NCBI RefSeq assembly: GCF_018417475.1
Contig: NZ_CP054856.1
Location: forward strand, 3,565,001 to 3,629,000
Reading direction: 5' to 3'
Length of the DNA: 64,000 nt
Source of the DNA: Novosphingobium decolorationis
GTDB taxonomy: Bacteria > Pseudomonadota > Alphaproteobacteria > Sphingomonadales > Sphingomonadaceae
Each line of letters starts with the position of its first letter. The first letter of the stretch is position 1. Made by a program: the position numbers and the translations under genes. The notes below the pieces were generated by a model. The model did no database searches. It was not told where the DNA came from and saw nothing but the letters and a program-made list of their open reading frames with translations. Shown one piece after another: positions 44,874 through 54,792 of the stretch.

Positions 44874-45785
44874 ATGCCGAATCCTCATGATCCCGCCATG
44901 CTTGCGAAAGCCGAAACCCTCGTCGATGCGCTGCCCTACCTGCAGCGCTACGCTGGCCGTACCTTCGTGGTCAAATACGGCGGCCATGCGATGGGCGATC
45001 CCGAGCTTGCGCAGGACTTTGCCGAGGACATCGTTCTGCTCAAGGCCGTGGGTATCAATCCCGTCGTCGTGCATGGCGGTGGCCCGCAGATCGGGGCCAT
45101 GCTGAAGAAGGTCGGCGTGGAGAGCCAGTTCGTCGATGGCCTTCGCGTGACAGACCGCGAAACCGCGCAGGTCGCCGAGATGGTCCTGTCGGGCGCGATC
45201 AACAAGGAGATCGTGGGCTGGATCGCGCGGGCCGGTGGCCGCGCGATGGGCATTTCCGGCAAGGACGGCAAGATGGTCACCGCGCGCAAGGTGCAGCGCA
45301 CCAAGAAGGACCCGGACAGCCTGATCGAGAGGGTCCTGGACCTGGGCTTCGTGGGCGAGCCGGAAACGATCGACACGACGGTGATCGAATCGATCTCGGC
45401 CTCGGGCATGATCCCGGTGATCGCGCCGATCGCGGCGGGCGCGGACGGAGAGACCTACAACGTCAACGCCGACACCATGGCCGGATCGATTGCGGCGGCG
45501 CTGGGCGCGGCGCGCCTGTTCCTCCTCACCGACGTGCACGGCGTGCTCGACAAGGAAGGCGAACTGCTGACCGACCTTCGCCCCTCGGACATTGCCCGCC
45601 TGCAGGACGATGGCACGATTTCGGGGGGAATGATCCCCAAGCTGGAAACCTGCGTGCACGCGGTCGAAGCGGGCTGCGAGGCGGCGGTCGTCCTTGACGG
45701 GCGTGTCTCGCATGCCATGCTTCTGGAAATATTCACACAGGAAGGTGCAGGCACCTTGATCCGCACGGATCCTGCGGCCATCTGA
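44874..45785 (+). CDS. argB: Acetylglutamate kinase
   Basis: The 303-residue amino acid kinase phosphorylates N-acetylglutamate in arginine synthesis. [11 protein letters not shown] at 32-42, [11 protein letters not shown], the [19 protein letters not shown] stretch, [17 protein letters not shown] and [10 protein letters not shown] are diagnostic. It begins [20 protein letters not shown], giving the normal length. The next gene (lipoprotein) starts 38 bases later, so co-transcription is likely. Confidence 0.95.
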   Translation: MPNPHDPAMLAKAETLVDALPYLQRYAGRTFVVKYGGHAMGDPELAQDFAEDIVLLKAVGINPVVVHGGGPQIGAMLKKVGVESQFVDGLRVTDRETAQVAEMVLSGAINKEIVGWIARAGGRAMGISGKDGKMVTARKVQRTKKDPDSLIERVLDLGFVGEPETIDTTVIESISASGMIPVIAPIAAGADGETYNVNADTMAGSIAAALGAARLFLLTDVHGVLDKEGELLTDLRPSDIARLQDDGTISGGMIPKLETCVHAVEAGCEAAVVLDGRVSHAMLLEIFTQEGAGTLIRTDPAAI

Positions 45786-45823
45786 AGATAACAACGGGCA
45801 AGAAAAGGCAAAAATCCACCGTC

Positions 45824-46378
45824 ATGCGTACCCAGTTCGTCATCGCCGCCGCTGTGTGCAGTGCCGCCCTGCTGCTTGCGGGATGCGAATCGAATGCACC
45901 CGAAGCCATTCCGAGCGACGGTGCGACTGGCGTGGGTTCGGAACTTCTTGTCCCCGAGATGCTCCCCACCGATGCCGCGACCGGCGCGGTGAGCGGCGGC
46001 ATCGCCAATGACCTCGACATGGAAGCGCTGACCGAGCGCCGTGATCCGGAACGCCTGCTGCGTTATTACACCAGCGCCATCCGCCTGGGCGACTGGATCG
46101 ATGCGGCCAAGGCCTGGAGCCTCGATGCGCAGATGAGCCCGGAAAAGCTGCGCGACGAATTTGGCGGCAAGGCCGGCCCCAAGATCGCGGTCGGCAAGGG
46201 GGACATCGCAGGCGCTGCAGGTTCGCTCTATTACGAGGCCCCGATCGTCGTCGATTTCGCCGACGGGCGCCCCTCGCGCCGGGGCACGATCGTGCTGCGC
46301 CGCGTGAACGACGTGCCCGGTGCCAGCGAGGAGCAGCTCAACTGGCGCATCGAGCGCACCTCGACGCTGACCCAGTAA
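45824..46378 (+). CDS. Lipoprotein of unknown function
   Basis: The 184-residue protein has a lipoprotein signal MRTQFVIAAAVCSAALLLAG then C, with lipobox LAGC. A Thr/Pro/Ala-rich linker follows, then a domain of about 110 residues (DPERLLRYYTSAIRLGDWID, SLYYEAPIVVDFADGRPSRR, RVNDVPGASEEQLNWRIERT). Such proteins occur downstream of argB in sphingomonads; I do not know a function. Outer-membrane anchoring is likely because the residue after Cys is Glu, not Asp. Confidence 0.65.
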   Translation: MRTQFVIAAAVCSAALLLAGCESNAPEAIPSDGATGVGSELLVPEMLPTDAATGAVSGGIANDLDMEALTERRDPERLLRYYTSAIRLGDWIDAAKAWSLDAQMSPEKLRDEFGGKAGPKIAVGKGDIAGAAGSLYYEAPIVVDFADGRPSRRGTIVLRRVNDVPGASEEQLNWRIERTSTLTQ

Positions 46379-46548
46379 GGGCCTTCGGGGCCTCCTCTGG
46401 CTATCCCTTTGTCGATGCAGGATGGTTCATTGCAGAGCCACCCTTGCCGGAATCGGTCTGCCTCGGCTATCAGCGCGGCAACGCGTGACCGCGCGGGCGT
46501 TTCTGTCCGTGCGGGCACTGGCCAGTTCCAGCAGGAAAGGAGCAGGGC

Positions 46549-46842
46549 TTGCTCTTCTTAACGCTCTACCAGATCATCGATTACCTCGTTAACATCATCG
46601 TCTTCGTCGTGATCGTGCAGTTCGTGCTGGGACTGCTCATCGCCTTCAACGTCGTGAACATGCACAACCAGTTCGTGGCGACGATCTACCAGGCGCTGAA
46701 CGCCATCCTCGAGCCCCTCCTGCGGCCGATCCGCAAGTTCATGCCCAACACCGGCGCGATCGATTTTTCGCCCATGGTGCTGATTATCGGGCTCACCATC
46801 CTCCAGATCATTCTCGCAAACCTGGCAAGGGCTTACGCATAA
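46549..46842 (+). CDS. yggT: YggT family membrane protein
   Basis: The 97-residue protein starts at TTG 46549, 6 bases after AAAGGAG. Two hydrophobic segments ([20 protein letters not shown] and [18 protein letters not shown]) bracket a conserved amphipathic part with [20 protein letters not shown]. YggT proteins are tied to osmotic response and, in photosynthetic and related cells, to membrane or division functions. It ends one base before folD, so the two are co-transcribed. Confidence 0.88.
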   Translation: MLFLTLYQIIDYLVNIIVFVVIVQFVLGLLIAFNVVNMHNQFVATIYQALNAILEPLLRPIRKFMPNTGAIDFSPMVLIIGLTILQIILANLARAYA

Positions 46843-46843
46843 C

Positions 46844-47737
46844 ATGACCGCTCAGATCATTGACGGAAAGGCCTTCGCTGCGGGCCTGCGCGAACGTGTC
46901 GGCAAGGTAGCTGCCGATTTCGAGGCGAAGGCTGGCCGCAAGGCGGGTCTCGCCGTGGTGCTGGTGGGGGAGGACCCGGCAAGCCAGGTCTACGTGCGCA
47001 ACAAGGGCAAGCAGACAATCGCTTGCGGCATGGAAAGCTTCGAGCACAAGCTTGCCGCCGACACCAGCGAGGCGGATCTCCTTGCCGTGGTCGAAAAGCT
47101 TAACGCCGATCCGGCCGTGGACGGCATTCTCGTCCAGCTTCCGCTGCCCAGCCACATGAACGAGCAGAAGGTGATCGCGGCGATCAACCCGGACAAGGAC
47201 GTCGATGGCTTCCACGTCGTTAACGTCGGTCGCCTGTCGACGGGCCTGCCCGGTTTCGTGCCCTGCACGCCGCTGGGCTGCGTGATGCTCCTCAAGGACC
47301 AGCTCGGCTCGCTTTCGGGCCTCGATGCAGTCGTGGTGGGACGCTCGAACATCGTGGGCAAGCCCATGGCCCAGCTTCTGATCGCGGAGAGCTGCACGGT
47401 CACCGTCGCGCACAGCCGCACCCAGGACCTGCCTGAGGTCGTGCGCCGCGCCGACATCGTGGTGGCTGCGGTGGGCCGTCCCGAAATGATCAAGGGCGAG
47501 TGGATCAAGCCGGGCGCAACCGTGATCGACGTGGGCATCAACCGTGTGGCCGGTGCCGAGGAAGGCAAGACCAGGCTGGTCGGCGACGTCGACTTCGGCT
47601 CGGCCAGCGAGGTCGCGGGCGCGATCACGCCAGTGCCGGGCGGGGTTGGTCCCATGACCATTGCGGTCCTCCTGCGCAACACCATCGTGGCCGCGCACCG
47701 CAACGCCGGTATCGCACTGGACGAGAGCACGATTTGA
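46844..47737 (+). CDS. folD: Bifunctional methylenetetrahydrofolate dehydrogenase/cyclohydrolase
   Basis: The 297-residue enzyme interconverts 5,10-methylene-, methenyl- and 10-formyl-tetrahydrofolate with NADP. Signature stretches are [19 protein letters not shown] (catalytic Tyr and Lys), [42 protein letters not shown] and [17 protein letters not shown]. The length is normal. The stop overlaps the start of the next gene as TTGA. Confidence 0.96.
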   Translation: MTAQIIDGKAFAAGLRERVGKVAADFEAKAGRKAGLAVVLVGEDPASQVYVRNKGKQTIACGMESFEHKLAADTSEADLLAVVEKLNADPAVDGILVQLPLPSHMNEQKVIAAINPDKDVDGFHVVNVGRLSTGLPGFVPCTPLGCVMLLKDQLGSLSGLDAVVVGRSNIVGKPMAQLLIAESCTVTVAHSRTQDLPEVVRRADIVVAAVGRPEMIKGEWIKPGATVIDVGINRVAGAEEGKTRLVGDVDFGSASEVAGAITPVPGGVGPMTIAVLLRNTIVAAHRNAGIALDESTI

Positions 47738-48468
47738 GCGCCGCGCGGCGCCTCCTGGCGCTGAGCGTCCTTTCGGCAGCGCTGCTCGCCACGCCGCCGC
47801 TGGGCGCGCGCGACCGGCGCATGCCGGGCGGGCGCCCCGGTGCGGGCACGGCCAATCCCAGCGCGCTTGTCGCCGCCGAGATCGCGCTCAACCGGCGCGC
47901 TCGGGAGAAAGGCCGCTACGATGCCATGCGCAAGTTCGCCGCCGACGAGGCCGTTCTCTTCGCGCCGACCCCGGTCCTCGCCGAGGATTGGCTGCGAGGC
48001 CAAGAGGAGCCTGCCGATGGCCTGAAGTGGGACCCGGCCGAAATCTGGATGAGCTGTGATGGCACGCTCGGCCTCACGCAAGGTGGCTGGACACGCGCGG
48101 ACGGCAGCTTCGGGGCCTACGCCACGATCTGGAAGAAGCGCGAGAAGAAGTCGGAATACCGCTGGGTTCTCAACCTCCGCCTGCCCAGCGACGAGCCGGT
48201 CACGGTTCCCGACTTCCTCACCGGCAAGGTGACCGACTGTCCCGCGCCGCAGCCCTGGAACGGGCCGCGGAAGAAGGCCGAGGACGAGATCAAGGTGACG
48301 GCGGACGGGCCACCCACGCAGGGTCGTTCGGACGACGGCACGCTGCGCTGGCGCTATGCGACGGCGCCTTCCGGAAAGACCGTGCTCACCGTTTCGCTTC
48401 TGACGGGCGGCGGGCTCAAGCAATTTGCGTTCGAGGCCGGGGCCCGGACAGGGGATACACGGCCATGA
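47734..48468 (+). CDS. Exported protein of unknown function
   Basis: TTG at 47734 overlaps the folD stop and starts a 244-residue product with a signal peptide ([20 protein letters not shown] then PLGA). The mature part ([72 protein letters not shown]) looks like a SnoaL-like/NTF2-like domain of about 120 residues. Periplasmic location likely; function unknown. The stop overlaps marC as ATGA. Confidence 0.65.
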   Translation: MSAARRLLALSVLSAALLATPPLGARDRRMPGGRPGAGTANPSALVAAEIALNRRAREKGRYDAMRKFAADEAVLFAPTPVLAEDWLRGQEEPADGLKWDPAEIWMSCDGTLGLTQGGWTRADGSFGAYATIWKKREKKSEYRWVLNLRLPSDEPVTVPDFLTGKVTDCPAPQPWNGPRKKAEDEIKVTADGPPTQGRSDDGTLRWRYATAPSGKTVLTVSLLTGGGLKQFAFEAGARTGDTRP

Positions 48469-49100
48469 TCGAATTGTTCATCAGCGCGTTCACCGCTTTC
48501 TTCGTGGTGATCGACCCGCTGGGCTGCGCGCCGATCTACGCAGGGCTCACGGCAGGGGCCAGTCGCCAGCAGGCGGTCAGCATGGCCGCGCGGGCCTGCG
48601 CCATTTCGGTGGCGATTCTCCTTGTCTTCGCGCTCTTCGGCAAACAGCTCCTGGGCGCGCTTCACATCGAACTCGACGCCTTCCGCATTGCAGGCGGCAT
48701 CATGCTCTTCATGATCGCCATCGAGATGGTCTTCGAGAAGCGCACCCAGCGCCGTGAGGAGCGCGCCGAGAAGATCATGGCCCAGAACGCGGAAACGCCC
48801 GAGGTCGAGGACGTCTCGGTGTTCCCGATGGCGATGCCGATGATCGCAGGGCCCGGCTCGATCGCGACGATCATGCTGCTCATGTCGCGCGCGCAGGGCT
48901 CGGAGCAGACCTTCGCGGTGCTCGGCGCGATGCTGCTGGTGCTGGCGCTGACTTTCGCGGCGCTGGCGGCGGCAGGCCCCCTGATGCGCATCCTGGGTGA
49001 GAACGTGGAAGCGGTCATCACCCGTCTCCTGGGCGTCCTTCTGGCCGCGCTCGCGACACAGTACGTGATCGACGGGATCAACTCCGCGCTGCTGAGCTAG
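48465..49100 (+). CDS. MarC family integral membrane protein
   Basis: The 211-residue protein begins [20 protein letters not shown]. Six hydrophobic segments, with FFVVIDPLGCAPIYAGLTAG, LDAFRIAGGIMLFMIAIEMV, FPMAMPMIAGPGSIATIMLL and VITRLLGVLLAALATQYVID, mark the MarC/UPF0056 family, transporter-like proteins of uncertain substrate. It is the last gene of the yggT-folD-exported-marC run. Confidence 0.92.
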   Translation: MIELFISAFTAFFVVIDPLGCAPIYAGLTAGASRQQAVSMAARACAISVAILLVFALFGKQLLGALHIELDAFRIAGGIMLFMIAIEMVFEKRTQRREERAEKIMAQNAETPEVEDVSVFPMAMPMIAGPGSIATIMLLMSRAQGSEQTFAVLGAMLLVLALTFAALAAAGPLMRILGENVEAVITRLLGVLLAALATQYVIDGINSALLS

Positions 49101-49183
49101 GAGGCATCTGTCCAGCAGTTCACACGGCATTCATGTCGGGGGCCGTTTCCTGTCCTCTCCACACGAGCGATGGGAGGTGCGCG

Positions 49184-49618
49184 ATGCCCCGTCTGAACTG
49201 GCTTTCCTGCTTTGCTGCCCTGGCGCTTGTGTCGGGAGCGCAGGCCCACGCGGCCGACGCAGTGTCCGCCGATCCGGCTGCGCAGTCTGATGCCGAAGCC
49301 CCCACGACGGCGGAGCGGGTCGACCCCAATCATCGCGATCCCGCGACCAGGGGAACAGGCTACGACGTGCGGGTCTCGCTGCAGGTCCGCGAGACGCGGC
49401 GCGATATTCGCGCGATGCGCCGGGATGGCAGCATGAGCCGTGGGCAGGCGAGGGCCTTTCGCAAGCAGGCCAGCGTTGTGTCCGCGGCAAGCAATCGGGC
49501 ACAGAGGCGGGCTGGCGGCATGAGCGCTTCGGAGGCGCGTGACATGGGTATGCAGGCGGCGATGCTCGACAGCCTCGTCAATGCCCCGATGGCGCAGGAC
49601 CGTCCCGAGCGGCGCTGA
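49184..49618 (+). CDS. Small exported protein
   Basis: The 144-residue protein starts at ATG 49184 with GGGAGG 7 bases upstream. A signal peptide (MPRLNWLSCFAALALVSGAQ then AHA) is followed by a basic mature chain rich in Arg, Ala and Met with helical repeats (QVRETRRDIRAMRRDG, RGQARAFRKQASVVSAAS). No family recognised. It is convergent with the LON-domain gene. Confidence 0.6.
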   Translation: MPRLNWLSCFAALALVSGAQAHAADAVSADPAAQSDAEAPTTAERVDPNHRDPATRGTGYDVRVSLQVRETRRDIRAMRRDGSMSRGQARAFRKQASVVSAASNRAQRRAGGMSASEARDMGMQAAMLDSLVNAPMAQDRPERR

Positions 49619-49648
49619 TGCGCCGCGCTCACGGCCAAGGTCCGCGAT

Positions 49649-50260
49649 CTACTGGAGAGTCGCGCCGTCTTCGTCGCTGTCGCCGTGCTTGCCATAGAAC
49701 TGCATGAGCTGCACCAGCATCTCGCAGCGCTCGGCGAGGGACGGGGACTCGAGCAGGCCCTGCTTGGAGGCCGGGTCGAAGGGGGCGATCTGCGAGACAC
49801 CGTTGATCAGCGCCTGGTCATCGAGCCGGGAAACCTGTTCCCAGTCCACCGCATAGCCCTGCCGTTCGGCAAAGCGGCGTGCTTCGCGTTCGAACGAGGC
49901 GCGCTCGACGGGGGCAAGCACTTCATCGAGCGGTTCGGGAAGGAGCTCGGCCTCGATCTGGCGGAAGGGGGTCGTGACATTGAGTTCGCGCGTCATGCGG
50001 AACAGCCGCTCGCCCTCCAGGATGATGTTGTAGCGCCCGTCCTGCAACGCCTCGACCTCGCCGATACGCCCGAGACATCCCACCTGAAACAGCGGGGCGC
50101 CTTCGGTCGGACGCTGGGGCTGGATCATGCCGATCATCCGGTCACGGGCGAGCGCATCGCTTACCATCGCGCGATAGCGCGGCTCGAAGATGTGCAGCGG
50201 CAGTTGCAGGTTGGGATAGAGCACCGCGCCGGAGAGGGGGAATATGGTGATGCGCGGCAC
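49649..50260 (-). CDS. LON substrate-binding domain protein
   Basis: The 203-residue protein probably starts at GTG 50260 (AGAGG upstream), giving PRITIFPLSGAVLYPNLQLP, the normal beginning of a LON N-terminal domain. FPLSGAVLYPNLQLPLHIFE, YRAMVSDAL, FQVGCLGRIGEVEALQDGRY are typical. It has no ATPase or protease part, so it acts as a stand-alone domain of unclear role. It follows the thioredoxin-like gene at 23 bases, the same strand, and is likely co-transcribed. Confidence 0.88.
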   Translation of the reverse strand: MPRITIFPLSGAVLYPNLQLPLHIFEPRYRAMVSDALARDRMIGMIQPQRPTEGAPLFQVGCLGRIGEVEALQDGRYNIILEGERLFRMTRELNVTTPFRQIEAELLPEPLDEVLAPVERASFEREARRFAERQGYAVDWEQVSRLDDQALINGVSQIAPFDPASKQGLLESPSLAERCEMLVQLMQFYGKHGDSDEDGATLQ

Positions 50261-50283
50261 GGTGTCGGTATCCTCTCTTGGGC

Positions 50284-51186
50284 TCAGCCGAACAGGATCG
50301 TCGAGAGCTTGCGGCGCGTTGCCGAAACCCACGGATCTTCCAGGCCGACCGCCTCGAAGATCTCGAGCAGCTTGGTACGTGCAGCGCTGTCGTTCCACTC
50401 GCGGTCGATTGCAACCATTTTCAGGAGCGTTTCGGCGGCAATATCGCGCTCGCCCGCGGCAAAGGCGGCGTTGGCGAACGAGAACTGCGCCTCCAGGTCG
50501 GAGGGGTTGGTTTCCGCTGCACTGCGCAGGGCGGCCAGTTCGCCGTCATCGGGCTTGTCCTTGGCAAGCTCGAGGGCCTTGCGGGCGCGCTCGATCTGCG
50601 GGTCGCTGGAAAGCTCGACCGGCAGGGTCTCGAGCATCTGGGCCGCCTCTTCCAGGCGGTCTGCGGCCACCAGCGCGCGGATGAGACCGGACGCGGCCTC
50701 GGCGCTGTCGGGCACGACCTGGAGGATCTGCATGAAGACGCCGGCGGCCTGTTCGGCGTCGCCCGCCGCTAGAGCCTCTTCGGCCATGGCAAGGTGAGGG
50801 GCAATATCGGGCTTGGGCGGCTGTCCGCCAGGCTGGACGGGAAGCTGTTCGAGCAGCTTGTCGAGCGTGGCCTTCAGCTGCGATTCGCTGCGCGCCTGCG
50901 TCAGGTCTGCGACCGGCTGTCCCTGGAACATCGCGTAGACGGTCGGGATCGAGCGGACCTGGAACTGCGAGGCGATGAACTGCTCTTCATCGACGTTGAT
51001 CTTGGCGAGCACCACGCCCTTGTCGGCGTACTCGGCCGCGACCTTCTCGAGCACCGGGGTCAGCGCCTTGCAGGGGCCGCACCACTCCGCCCAGAAGTCG
51101 AGAATGACGAGCTGGGTCATCGAGGGTTCGGCAACCTCCTTGCGGAACCGCTCTGCTGCCTTCTGCTCTTCGATGTTCAGACCCAT
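50284..51186 (-). CDS. CnoX-like thioredoxin/TPR chaperone
   Basis: The 300-residue protein has an N-terminal thioredoxin domain with the complete active site WCGPCK at 35-40, LDFWAEWCGPC, and VRSIPTVYAMFQG, followed by a helical TPR-like half (HLAMAEEALAAGDAEQAAGV, AASGLIRALVAADRLEEAAQ). It matches the CnoX/YbbN chaperedoxin family, which protects proteins from hypochlorous acid and hands them to GroEL. E. coli CnoX has lost one active-site Cys; here both are kept, so thiol redox activity is likely. Start ATG 51186 or GTG 51195. Confidence 0.88.
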   Translation of the reverse strand: MGLNIEEQKAAERFRKEVAEPSMTQLVILDFWAEWCGPCKALTPVLEKVAAEYADKGVVLAKINVDEEQFIASQFQVRSIPTVYAMFQGQPVADLTQARSESQLKATLDKLLEQLPVQPGGQPPKPDIAPHLAMAEEALAAGDAEQAAGVFMQILQVVPDSAEAASGLIRALVAADRLEEAAQMLETLPVELSSDPQIERARKALELAKDKPDDGELAALRSAAETNPSDLEAQFSFANAAFAAGERDIAAETLLKMVAIDREWNDSAARTKLLEIFEAVGLEDPWVSATRRKLSTILFG

Positions 51187-51414
51187 GCTGGCCACTGCAC
51201 TGCTCCCGTCGGTCGCGATTTCAAGAGCGGCCTAGATCGACATTCTGGGGGCGTTTGTGAAGGGGGGGAATGCGGGAAAGCGGCGGGAATCTGCAATTTG
51301 TATTTTTTCTTTCATTTTGCGCTTGCAGGGTCCGGAACCCACTGCTAATGGGCCGCCTCCACCCCGGAAGGGCGGCGCGGACATCCGCTTCCAACCTTCC
51401 GAACGGACGCCAGA

Positions 51415-51489
51415 GCGGGCGTAGCTCAGGGGTAGAGCACAACCTTGCCAAGGTTGGGGTCGAGGGTTCGAATCCCTTCGCCCGCTCCA
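51415..51489 (+). tRNA. tRNA-Gly (GCC)
   Basis: 75 bases including CCA. Anticodon GCC at 51447-51449 is in the stem-loop CAACC/GGTTG. D-arm and TPsiC arm (GGTTCGAATCC) are complete, and the acceptor stem GCGGGCG/CGCCCGC is perfect. Identical to the copy at 51679. Confidence 0.97.
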
Positions 51490-51678
51490 GTTTCCATCGG
51501 TAGTGCAAGGGCACTCTTCCATGCAGGCATGGCAAGAGCGCGGAAGTCTTGGTTTCGTCTTGCAAGGGGTTGGGCCGAAATACATTTTAGGGTCTTGCGG
51601 TGCTTTCGAAGCGCTGCTAATGGCCCGCCACCGCAGACACGATGGTGCTTCACCAGAGTGTTTCGGAAAAACGCCAGA

Positions 51679-51753
51679 GCGGGCGTAGCTCAGGGGTAGA
51701 GCACAACCTTGCCAAGGTTGGGGTCGAGGGTTCGAATCCCTTCGCCCGCTCCA
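51679..51753 (+). tRNA. tRNA-Gly (GCC), second copy
   Basis: Identical in all 75 bases to the first copy, 189 bases downstream, with the anticodon GCC at 51711-51713 and CCA encoded. The upstream 6 bases (GCCAGA before the first G) are also shared, which suggests tandem duplication. Confidence 0.97.
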
Positions 51754-51850
51754 GTTTCTAGATGACATTGTCGGTATATCGCATGACGCCGGGCATTTTG
51801 CTGCGGCGTTTTTCGTATGTGCGGCGTTTGCAGCGCCTTGCGGCGGCGGG

Positions 51851-53197
51851 CTATTCGCCCGCCACCGTCATGCCGTCCACGCGGATCGTGGGTACGTTGA
51901 TCGCGCGGTACCATTCCAGGTCATTGGCCGGAGTGAGCTGGGCGTACATGGCCATGAGATTGCCCGCGACCGTCAGCTCCGAGACGGCGCCCGCAATCTG
52001 TCCGTCGATGATCCGGAAGCCCGAGGCCCCGCGGCTGTAGTCGCCTGTCACCCCGTTCACGCCCTGGCCGATCAGTTCGGTGACGTAGATGCCGTCCTTG
52101 ATGTCGGCCATCAGCTCCTCGGGCGAAAGCGTGCCGGCCGAGAGGTGGACGTTGCCGACCGAAACGGACGGCGAGCCGCCGCCTGCGCGCGCGGCATGGC
52201 CGGTCGGGGCGAGGCCAAGCTGGCGGGCCGAGGCGGTGTCGAGCAGCCAGCCAGTGACGCGCCCGTCCTCGACCAGCGTGGTGGGACGGGTGGCGAGCCC
52301 CTCGCCATCGAAGGGGCGCGAGCGCAGGCCGCGCTTGAGGTGCGGATTGTCGCCGATCTCGATGCCCGCCTTGAAGATACGCTCCTCGATCCGGTCGAGG
52401 AGGAAGCTGGAGCGGCGGGTGATCGCGCTGCCCGACATTGCGCCCAGCAGGTGCCCGATGAGCGTGCCGCCCACGCGCGGGTCGAAGACGACCGGGAGCG
52501 GTCCGCTTCGGACGCGGCCCGGGTTGAGACGGCCGACGGCGCGGGTGCCGGCCAGCGTGCCTATCTCGGCGGCGGAAGGCAGGTCTTCGCGGTGGTGCGA
52601 CTGGCGCCAGGCGTTGTCGCGCTGCTTGGCGTTGCCTTCGCCTGCAACGACCGAGACACTGAGCGAATGGTTGGTCGAGGCATAGCTTCCGGCAAAGCCG
52701 TGGCTGGTAGTGAGCGCGAAGACGCCGCTGCCCGAATGGGCCGAGGCGCCGTCCGAATTGGTGACCCCGGCAACGGCGCGCGCGGCTTCCTCGCCTTCCT
52801 CGGCCATCGTGCGCAGGGTCTGCGGGCTGAGTTCGCCGCTGTCGATCATGTCGAGATCGGGCCAGGGCGCCTGGCTCAGCAGTTCCTCGGGAGCGAGCCC
52901 GGCGTAGGCATCTTCCGGCGCGAGGCGCGCCATGCTGATCGCGCGTTCGGCCAGTTCGTCGAGCGCGGCGGGCGACATGTCGGAGGAGCCGATCGAGGCC
53001 GAGCGCTTGCCCGCGAAGACCCGCAGCGAGATATGCTCGCTTTCGGAACGCTCCACGTCCTCCAGGTTGCCGAGGCGGATCTGGATCCCTTCGGAGGCGT
53101 TCGCGGCGTAGATCGCATCGGCGGCGTCCGCTCCGGCGCGGCGGGCGCGCTCCACCAGATCCTGCGCGCGGTCCTGGGCCTGCTGCGGGCTAAGCAT
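51851..53197 (-). CDS. tldE: TldE/PmbA metalloprotease partner subunit
   Basis: The 448-residue protein begins MLSPQQAQDRAQDLVERARR and lacks the HExxxH zinc site, as expected for TldE. RLGNLEDVERSESEHISLRV, GSSDMSPAALDELAERAI, VFDPRVGGTLIGHLLGAMSG and NVHLSAGTLSPEELMADIKD are typical. It pairs with TldD (30151-31578) to form the protease that matures peptide antibiotics and CcdA-like antitoxins. The two genes are unlinked here. Confidence 0.92.
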   Translation of the reverse strand: MLSPQQAQDRAQDLVERARRAGADAADAIYAANASEGIQIRLGNLEDVERSESEHISLRVFAGKRSASIGSSDMSPAALDELAERAISMARLAPEDAYAGLAPEELLSQAPWPDLDMIDSGELSPQTLRTMAEEGEEAARAVAGVTNSDGASAHSGSGVFALTTSHGFAGSYASTNHSLSVSVVAGEGNAKQRDNAWRQSHHREDLPSAAEIGTLAGTRAVGRLNPGRVRSGPLPVVFDPRVGGTLIGHLLGAMSGSAITRRSSFLLDRIEERIFKAGIEIGDNPHLKRGLRSRPFDGEGLATRPTTLVEDGRVTGWLLDTASARQLGLAPTGHAARAGGGSPSVSVGNVHLSAGTLSPEELMADIKDGIYVTELIGQGVNGVTGDYSRGASGFRIIDGQIAGAVSELTVAGNLMAMYAQLTPANDLEWYRAINVPTIRVDGMTVAGE

Positions 53198-53330
53198 GTC
53201 GGTTCGTACTCCAATGGCTCGGGCGCGGTCGCGCCTTTGTCATCGGGAGTTAGTGCGCCCCTGCGCCAAGCGCAAATGAAGCTGAGTGATTGTACCCGAA
53301 AGCGGGAGGCTACGTGGTTTGGCGAAGAGC

Positions 53331-53747
53331 TCAGGCGAAGAGCAGGCCGAGCACCTTGAACAGGCCGGTGAGGGCAAAGGGCAGACCGATCGCGATCCCC
53401 CACAGGAGCAGGCAGTCACGGCGGCAGGCGGGCGCGAGCGCCGGATCGCGGGCCTCACGGTCTGTGAGGCTGTTCCAGCGCGCTTCGAAACGGCGGCAGG
53501 CCGGGATGATGGCCAGAACCAGCACAATCAACGCGAAATAGGGGAGCAGCGAACCTTCACCGGCCTTGAGCGCGCCAATGGTCACGAAGATCTGGAGCGC
53601 GGTGTAGACGAGGAGGGCATAGGCGATGTGGTCGCTCATGCGGCGGCGCCAGTCGAGCGTGGCGGCAGGGCGGCCACTGGCAGGGGCAGGCTCGTGGGCC
53701 TTGCGGTCGGGAAAGGCGGCGCTGGCCTTGGGGGAGTTGCTGTCCAT
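53331..53747 (-). CDS. Three-span membrane protein, function unknown
   Basis: The 138-residue protein begins MDSNSPKASAAFPDRKAHEP. Three hydrophobic segments (IAYALLVYTALQIFVTIGAL, PYFALIVLVLAIIPACRR and WGIAIGLPFALTGLFKVLGL) follow an Ala/Pro-rich cytoplasmic tail. A TTG at 53783 is an alternative start; neither has a strong ribosome site. No family recognised. Confidence 0.55.
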   Translation of the reverse strand: MDSNSPKASAAFPDRKAHEPAPASGRPAATLDWRRRMSDHIAYALLVYTALQIFVTIGALKAGEGSLLPYFALIVLVLAIIPACRRFEARWNSLTDREARDPALAPACRRDCLLLWGIAIGLPFALTGLFKVLGLLFA

Positions 53748-53983
53748 TGGCTGAAAGCCCCATATGTCCTCGTGAGAGGCCAATTAGACCACTCTTGGCG
53801 CGGCGAATCAAGATTGCGGGAACTTTTCCAAGCCGTAAACGTGCTGCCTCGACATATTCGTGCGTTGGAAGGCACGCTGCGCGTATCGTCGGCCACAAAC
53901 ATGCACGAATCCTGCCATTTGCACGGCGAGGGTCCAAAACCGCCCTTGCCGAGCCCCCGCGCTCCGCTTACATCCGGCAGGTA

Positions 53984-54766
53984 ATGACTGCACCTACCGA
54001 TCTGGACGCCGCCCCCGCGCAGGCGATGCGCGCCGAGGCCGCGGGCGATGGCCTCGAAGTGATCTCGATCGCCAAGAGCTATGACAAGCGCACGGTTCTC
54101 AGCGACATTTCCCTCTCGGTCGCCAAGGGCGAGGTTCTGGGCCTGCTGGGCCCGAACGGTGCGGGCAAGACCACCTGCTTCTATTCGATCATGGGACTGG
54201 TGAAGCCGGACTCCGGGCGAATCCTGATGGACGGCGTCGATGTGACGCGCCTGCCCATGTACCGCCGCGCGATCCTGGGTCTGGGCTACCTGCCACAGGA
54301 GACCTCGATCTTCCGCGGCCTGACCGTGGAACAGAACATCGGCGCGGTGCTTGAGCTGAACGAGCCGGACCGCGACGTGCGCGCCAGCGAACTGGAGCGC
54401 CTGCTCGACGAGTTCGGCCTCACTCGCCTGCGGGGAAGCCCGGCGATGGCGCTTTCGGGCGGCGAACGCCGCCGCGCCGAGATCGCCCGCGCTCTTGCCG
54501 CGAAGCCCTCGATCATGCTGCTGGACGAGCCGTTCGCCGGCATCGATCCGCTCTCGATCTCGGACATTCGCCACCTCGTCGCTGATCTCAAGACGCGCGG
54601 CATCGGTGTGCTGATCACCGACCATAACGTGCGCGAGACGCTCGACATCGTGGACCGCGCCTGCATCATCTATGGCGGGCAGGTCCTCTTTGCTGGTAGC
54701 CCCGAGGCGCTTGTCGCCGATGAGAACGTGCGCCGGCTCTACCTGGGTGAGGGTTTCACGCTGTGA
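53984..54766 (+). CDS. lptB: LPS export ABC transporter ATP-binding protein
   Basis: The 260-residue ATPase has Walker A GPNGAGKTT, signature LSGGERRR, Walker B LLDEPFAGIDP and the switch His in ITDHNVRETLDI. DHNVRETLDIVDRACII and YLGEGFTL at the C-terminus are LptB hallmarks. It energises lipopolysaccharide transport with LptFG-C-A-D-E. ATG 53984 follows CAGGTA. It is directly followed by rpoN, a conserved proteobacterial pair. lptA/lptC are not immediately upstream. Confidence 0.93.
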   Translation: MTAPTDLDAAPAQAMRAEAAGDGLEVISIAKSYDKRTVLSDISLSVAKGEVLGLLGPNGAGKTTCFYSIMGLVKPDSGRILMDGVDVTRLPMYRRAILGLGYLPQETSIFRGLTVEQNIGAVLELNEPDRDVRASELERLLDEFGLTRLRGSPAMALSGGERRRAEIARALAAKPSIMLLDEPFAGIDPLSISDIRHLVADLKTRGIGVLITDHNVRETLDIVDRACIIYGGQVLFAGSPEALVADENVRRLYLGEGFTL

Positions 54767-54792
54767 GGCCCCTGCCAACAGGAACCTGATCC

